Positions 62,475-64,000 of a DNA stretch of 64,000 nt are shown one piece after another. The number at the start of each line of letters is the position of its first letter. Within the stretch, counting starts at the first letter, position 1. Below the pieces are notes generated by a model. The model saw only the letters and a list, made by a program, of their open reading frames with translations. It did no database searches and had not been told where the DNA came from. Position numbers and translations under genes: made by a program. The DNA is from Syntrophomonas zehnderi OL-4. Its GTDB lineage: Bacteria > Bacillota > Syntrophomonadia > Syntrophomonadales > Syntrophomonadaceae. The stretch is taken from NCBI RefSeq assembly GCF_000983115.1, contig NZ_CGIH01000038.1, forward strand, positions 18,128 to 82,127. The letters are read 5' to 3'.

Positions 62475-62987
62475 CTACTTCACCTCCAAGGCAGGTAAAT
62501 CATTTAAACTAGACAGTCCAAATATTTTGAGGAACTCATAGGTGGTTCTATAGATAATGGGCTTGCCGATAACTGCCTTATGTCCATCTTCCTTTATCAA
62601 ACCGCGTTCCAAGAGATTGGTTAAGATACGTTCTACTTTTACGCCGCGGAGCTGCTCTATTTCGGCTCTGGTTACCGGCTGCTGATAGGCGATGATAGCC
62701 AGGGTTTCAAGGGCAGCCGGAGATAGCCGCAGACGAACCGGTTTGATCATTTGGCTTAACACCCCGGCATATTCGGGCTTGGTACCCATTATATATCCGC
62801 CTTCCAGGGCCATGATCTGCAATCCTCTTTTCTCCTGCTGATATTCAAGCATCATTTCCTGCATGACCTGCTTTAAATCAGCTTCACTGATATTTAACAG
62901 ATGGGATAGCTCCTGAGACCCAACCCTTTCCCCACTGACAAAAAGCACAGCTTCAATCGCCGCCTTGATGTCATCTTGCATTAACAT
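62475..62987 (-). CDS. scpB: Segregation and condensation protein B
   Basis: 170 residues, winged-helix protein. IKAAIEAVLFVSGERVGSQE, SPAALETLAIIAYQQPVTRA and EIEQLRGVKVERILTNLLER are the ScpB signatures. Binds ScpA and SMC for chromosome condensation. Overlaps the scpA stop by seven bases. Confidence 0.95.
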   Translation of the reverse strand: MLMQDDIKAAIEAVLFVSGERVGSQELSHLLNISEADLKQVMQEMMLEYQQEKRGLQIMALEGGYIMGTKPEYAGVLSQMIKPVRLRLSPAALETLAIIAYQQPVTRAEIEQLRGVKVERILTNLLERGLIKEDGHKAVIGKPIIYRTTYEFLKIFGLSSLNDLPALEVK

Positions 62988-63694
62988 TTTATCACCATCC
63001 TGATTTCGCCAAATCTTTTTTCCTGCAAAGCGGTCACTTTACCCAAACGAATCAACTCCAACAAAGCTAAAAATAAAGCCAGGATTTCCCTGCGGCCTAA
63101 ATCCCGGTGGCAGAGTTCCAGGAAGTGAACCGGACGACCGGCCAATTTAAGTTTGTGTTCTATTTCAGACATTTTTTCGCCTACATTAATATCGCCCTGG
63201 GGAATCTGGTATTTATCCTGAGCCAACATATCCTGCAAAAGCCTTACATATACCCTGTGCAGGGATCTGGGAGTGGCGCTCAACTCACTTTCTGGCTCAG
63301 GCAGTACTGTGCTTCCGTGGCGATAAAAAATGCGCGGATAATCATCGCTAAGTCTTTCTCCCAACAGTTCTGCCGCCAGCTTGAAACGCTTATAATCTAC
63401 CAATTTATTAACCAATTCCTCCCGGGGGTCCGGGCTCTCCTGATCCGCTTCCGATGGTTCCACCGGATCAGGCAGGAGCATCTTTGATTTAAGATTCAGC
63501 AGATACGAAGCCATAACCAGAAATTCTCCCAACTGATCCAGATCGATATGCTCAGTCGCCCGTATATAATCCATATACTGATCTGTTATCAGGGCAATGG
63601 AAATATCATAGATATTCATCTCATTCTTTTCTATCAGATATAGCAGCAGATCCATCGGTCCGTAAAACTGTTCCAGGTTTACCATGTATTCCAT
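62981..63694 (-). CDS. scpA: Segregation and condensation protein A
   Basis: 237 residues, kleisin. NLEQFYGPMDLLLYLIEKNE, FLVMASYLLNLKSKMLLPDP and the C-terminal winged helix VHFLELCHRDLGRREILALF fit ScpA. Links SMC heads with ScpB. ATG at 63694, behind AAGGAGACAGG (ATCAT follows). Confidence 0.95.
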   Translation of the reverse strand: MEYMVNLEQFYGPMDLLLYLIEKNEMNIYDISIALITDQYMDYIRATEHIDLDQLGEFLVMASYLLNLKSKMLLPDPVEPSEADQESPDPREELVNKLVDYKRFKLAAELLGERLSDDYPRIFYRHGSTVLPEPESELSATPRSLHRVYVRLLQDMLAQDKYQIPQGDINVGEKMSEIEHKLKLAGRPVHFLELCHRDLGRREILALFLALLELIRLGKVTALQEKRFGEIRMVIKC

Positions 63695-63798
63695 GATCCT
63701 GTCTCCTTACCGGATCTATTTCCTATTAACCCCCCATGGACGGAGTCCACAACCACCTTTGAAAATGGTTCGCGATACAGATGGGAAAGCTTTGCTTC
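63695..63798. other. Upstream region of scpA
   Basis: About 100 bases before the first family B unit. GGGAAAGCTTTGCTTCCC at 63783-63800 is an additional palindrome touching the repeat. No promoter boxes stand out. Confidence 0.35.
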
Positions 63799-63846
63799 CC
63801 ACCGGAAGCTAAAGCTTCCGCTACATCGGAGCGACCAAAGGTCGCC
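63799..63846. repeat. Family B palindromic repeat, copy 1
   Basis: Starts CCACCGGAAGCTAAAGCTTC (a GGAAGCT/AGCTTCC hairpin), then GCTACATCGGAGCGACCAA, then the second hairpin GCGACC-AAA-GGTCGC. The first 40 bases are repeated exactly at 63961-64000. Confidence 0.85.
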
Positions 63847-63910
63847 CTGCAAATTGCCGATTCTTTGAGCATCTACATTTATGCTCCTGATAGCGTTTTA
63901 TTAATCAAAA

Positions 63911-63962
63911 ATAATCTGTGTAAATCTGTCTTATCTGTGTTATCTGTGTCTATTAAAACCCC
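63911..63962. repeat. Family A repeat end with tandem CTGTGT units
   Basis: AATCTGTGT, AATCTGTC, TTATCTGTGT and TATCTGTGTC follow one another and end in CTGTGTCTATTAAAACCCC (63944-63962), nearly the same as the right end of the element at 35138-35506. It lies between the two family B copies. Confidence 0.7.
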
Positions 63963-64000
63963 ACCGGAAGCTAAAGCTTCCGCTACATCGGAGCGACCAA
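63961..64000. repeat. Family B palindromic repeat, copy 2 (cut by the edge)
   Basis: Identical to 63799-63838 over all 40 visible bases; it would continue into the second hairpin beyond the window. Confidence 0.85.

Noticed and set aside
1..64000. CRISPR arrays, tRNA and rRNA genes
   Set aside because: No regularly spaced repeats, cloverleaf-like sequences ending in CCA, or rRNA signatures were recognised by eye; a tRNA missed this way cannot be excluded.

Overview
The window looks like chromosome of a low-GC, spore-forming, syntrophic fatty-acid-oxidising Firmicute of the Syntrophomonas type. This is inferred from gene content and gene style, not from a database match. The main evidence is a beta-oxidation block with three acyl-CoA dehydrogenases, a thiolase, EtfAB and a membrane Fe-S/heme oxidoreductase of the EtfAB:menaquinone oxidoreductase kind. 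Sporulation genes (spmA, spmB, a ytfJ/gerW homologue), a tryptophan T-box and AGGAGG-type ribosome binding sites also fit. No rRNA, tRNA or CRISPR array was seen.

Layout. 1-1050: the end of an integrative element (partial DUF3991/Toprim-type gene and a 104-aa unknown). 1551-2758: a cell-wall 3D-domain protein and coaD. 3026-14031: fatty-acid oxidation genes. 14299-25062: a contiguous heme cluster running from glutamyl-tRNA to heme through siroheme (hemA, hemL, hemB, hemC, cobA-hemD fusion, met8-like, ahbA, ahbB, ahbC, ahbD), with a cheR at its end. 25267-29940: tatA, tatC and quinone genes (hepT, ubiX, a ubiA-family prenyltransferase, and a polyprenyl synthase homologue without its aspartate motifs). 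30193-36842: speD, a marR gene, T-box-trpS, a DAHP synthase, a nitrilase-family hydrolase, aroH, a hutP-family gene and a membrane-anchored unknown. 37145-37530: a strong sigma-54 promoter driving a 69-aa membrane peptide. 37621-45671: kdpFABCDE, including a 27-residue kdpF. 45976-57328: ribosomal L25, a four-subunit 2-oxoacid:ferredoxin oxidoreductase with an ATPase, HDOD, pseudouridine synthase, folE, fhs, an apparent pseudogene and a thioredoxin reductase fusion. 57622-63694: zinc-ribbon protein, MFS transporter, spore maturation genes, ytfJ, scpAB.

How the parts fit. The acyl-CoA dehydrogenases would pass electrons to EtfAB, then to the membrane Fe-S protein, whose N-terminal part resembles a b-heme NarI-like domain, and then to menaquinone. 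The heme and quinone genes lie just upstream of these on the same strand, so the first 30 kb could supply both the enzymes and the cofactors of the electron chain that makes syntrophic butyrate oxidation possible. Most genes are on the minus strand in long, tightly packed operons.

Non-coding structure. Two short dispersed repeat families occur between genes. Family A (core GACGCAGATAA or CTGTGTCCATTAAA, often in inverted pairs) forms a 369-bp MITE-like element at 35138-35506 and appears to have supplied the stop codons of trpS and of the DUF1992 gene. Family B (GGAAGCTAAAGCTTCC hairpin) is at the right edge, with decayed copies near 33.1 and 43.8 kb. The best candidate for something new is the sigma-54-controlled small membrane protein with an upstream dyad. 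The inactive-looking prenyl synthase homologue in the quinone cluster and the repeats that replace gene ends come next.
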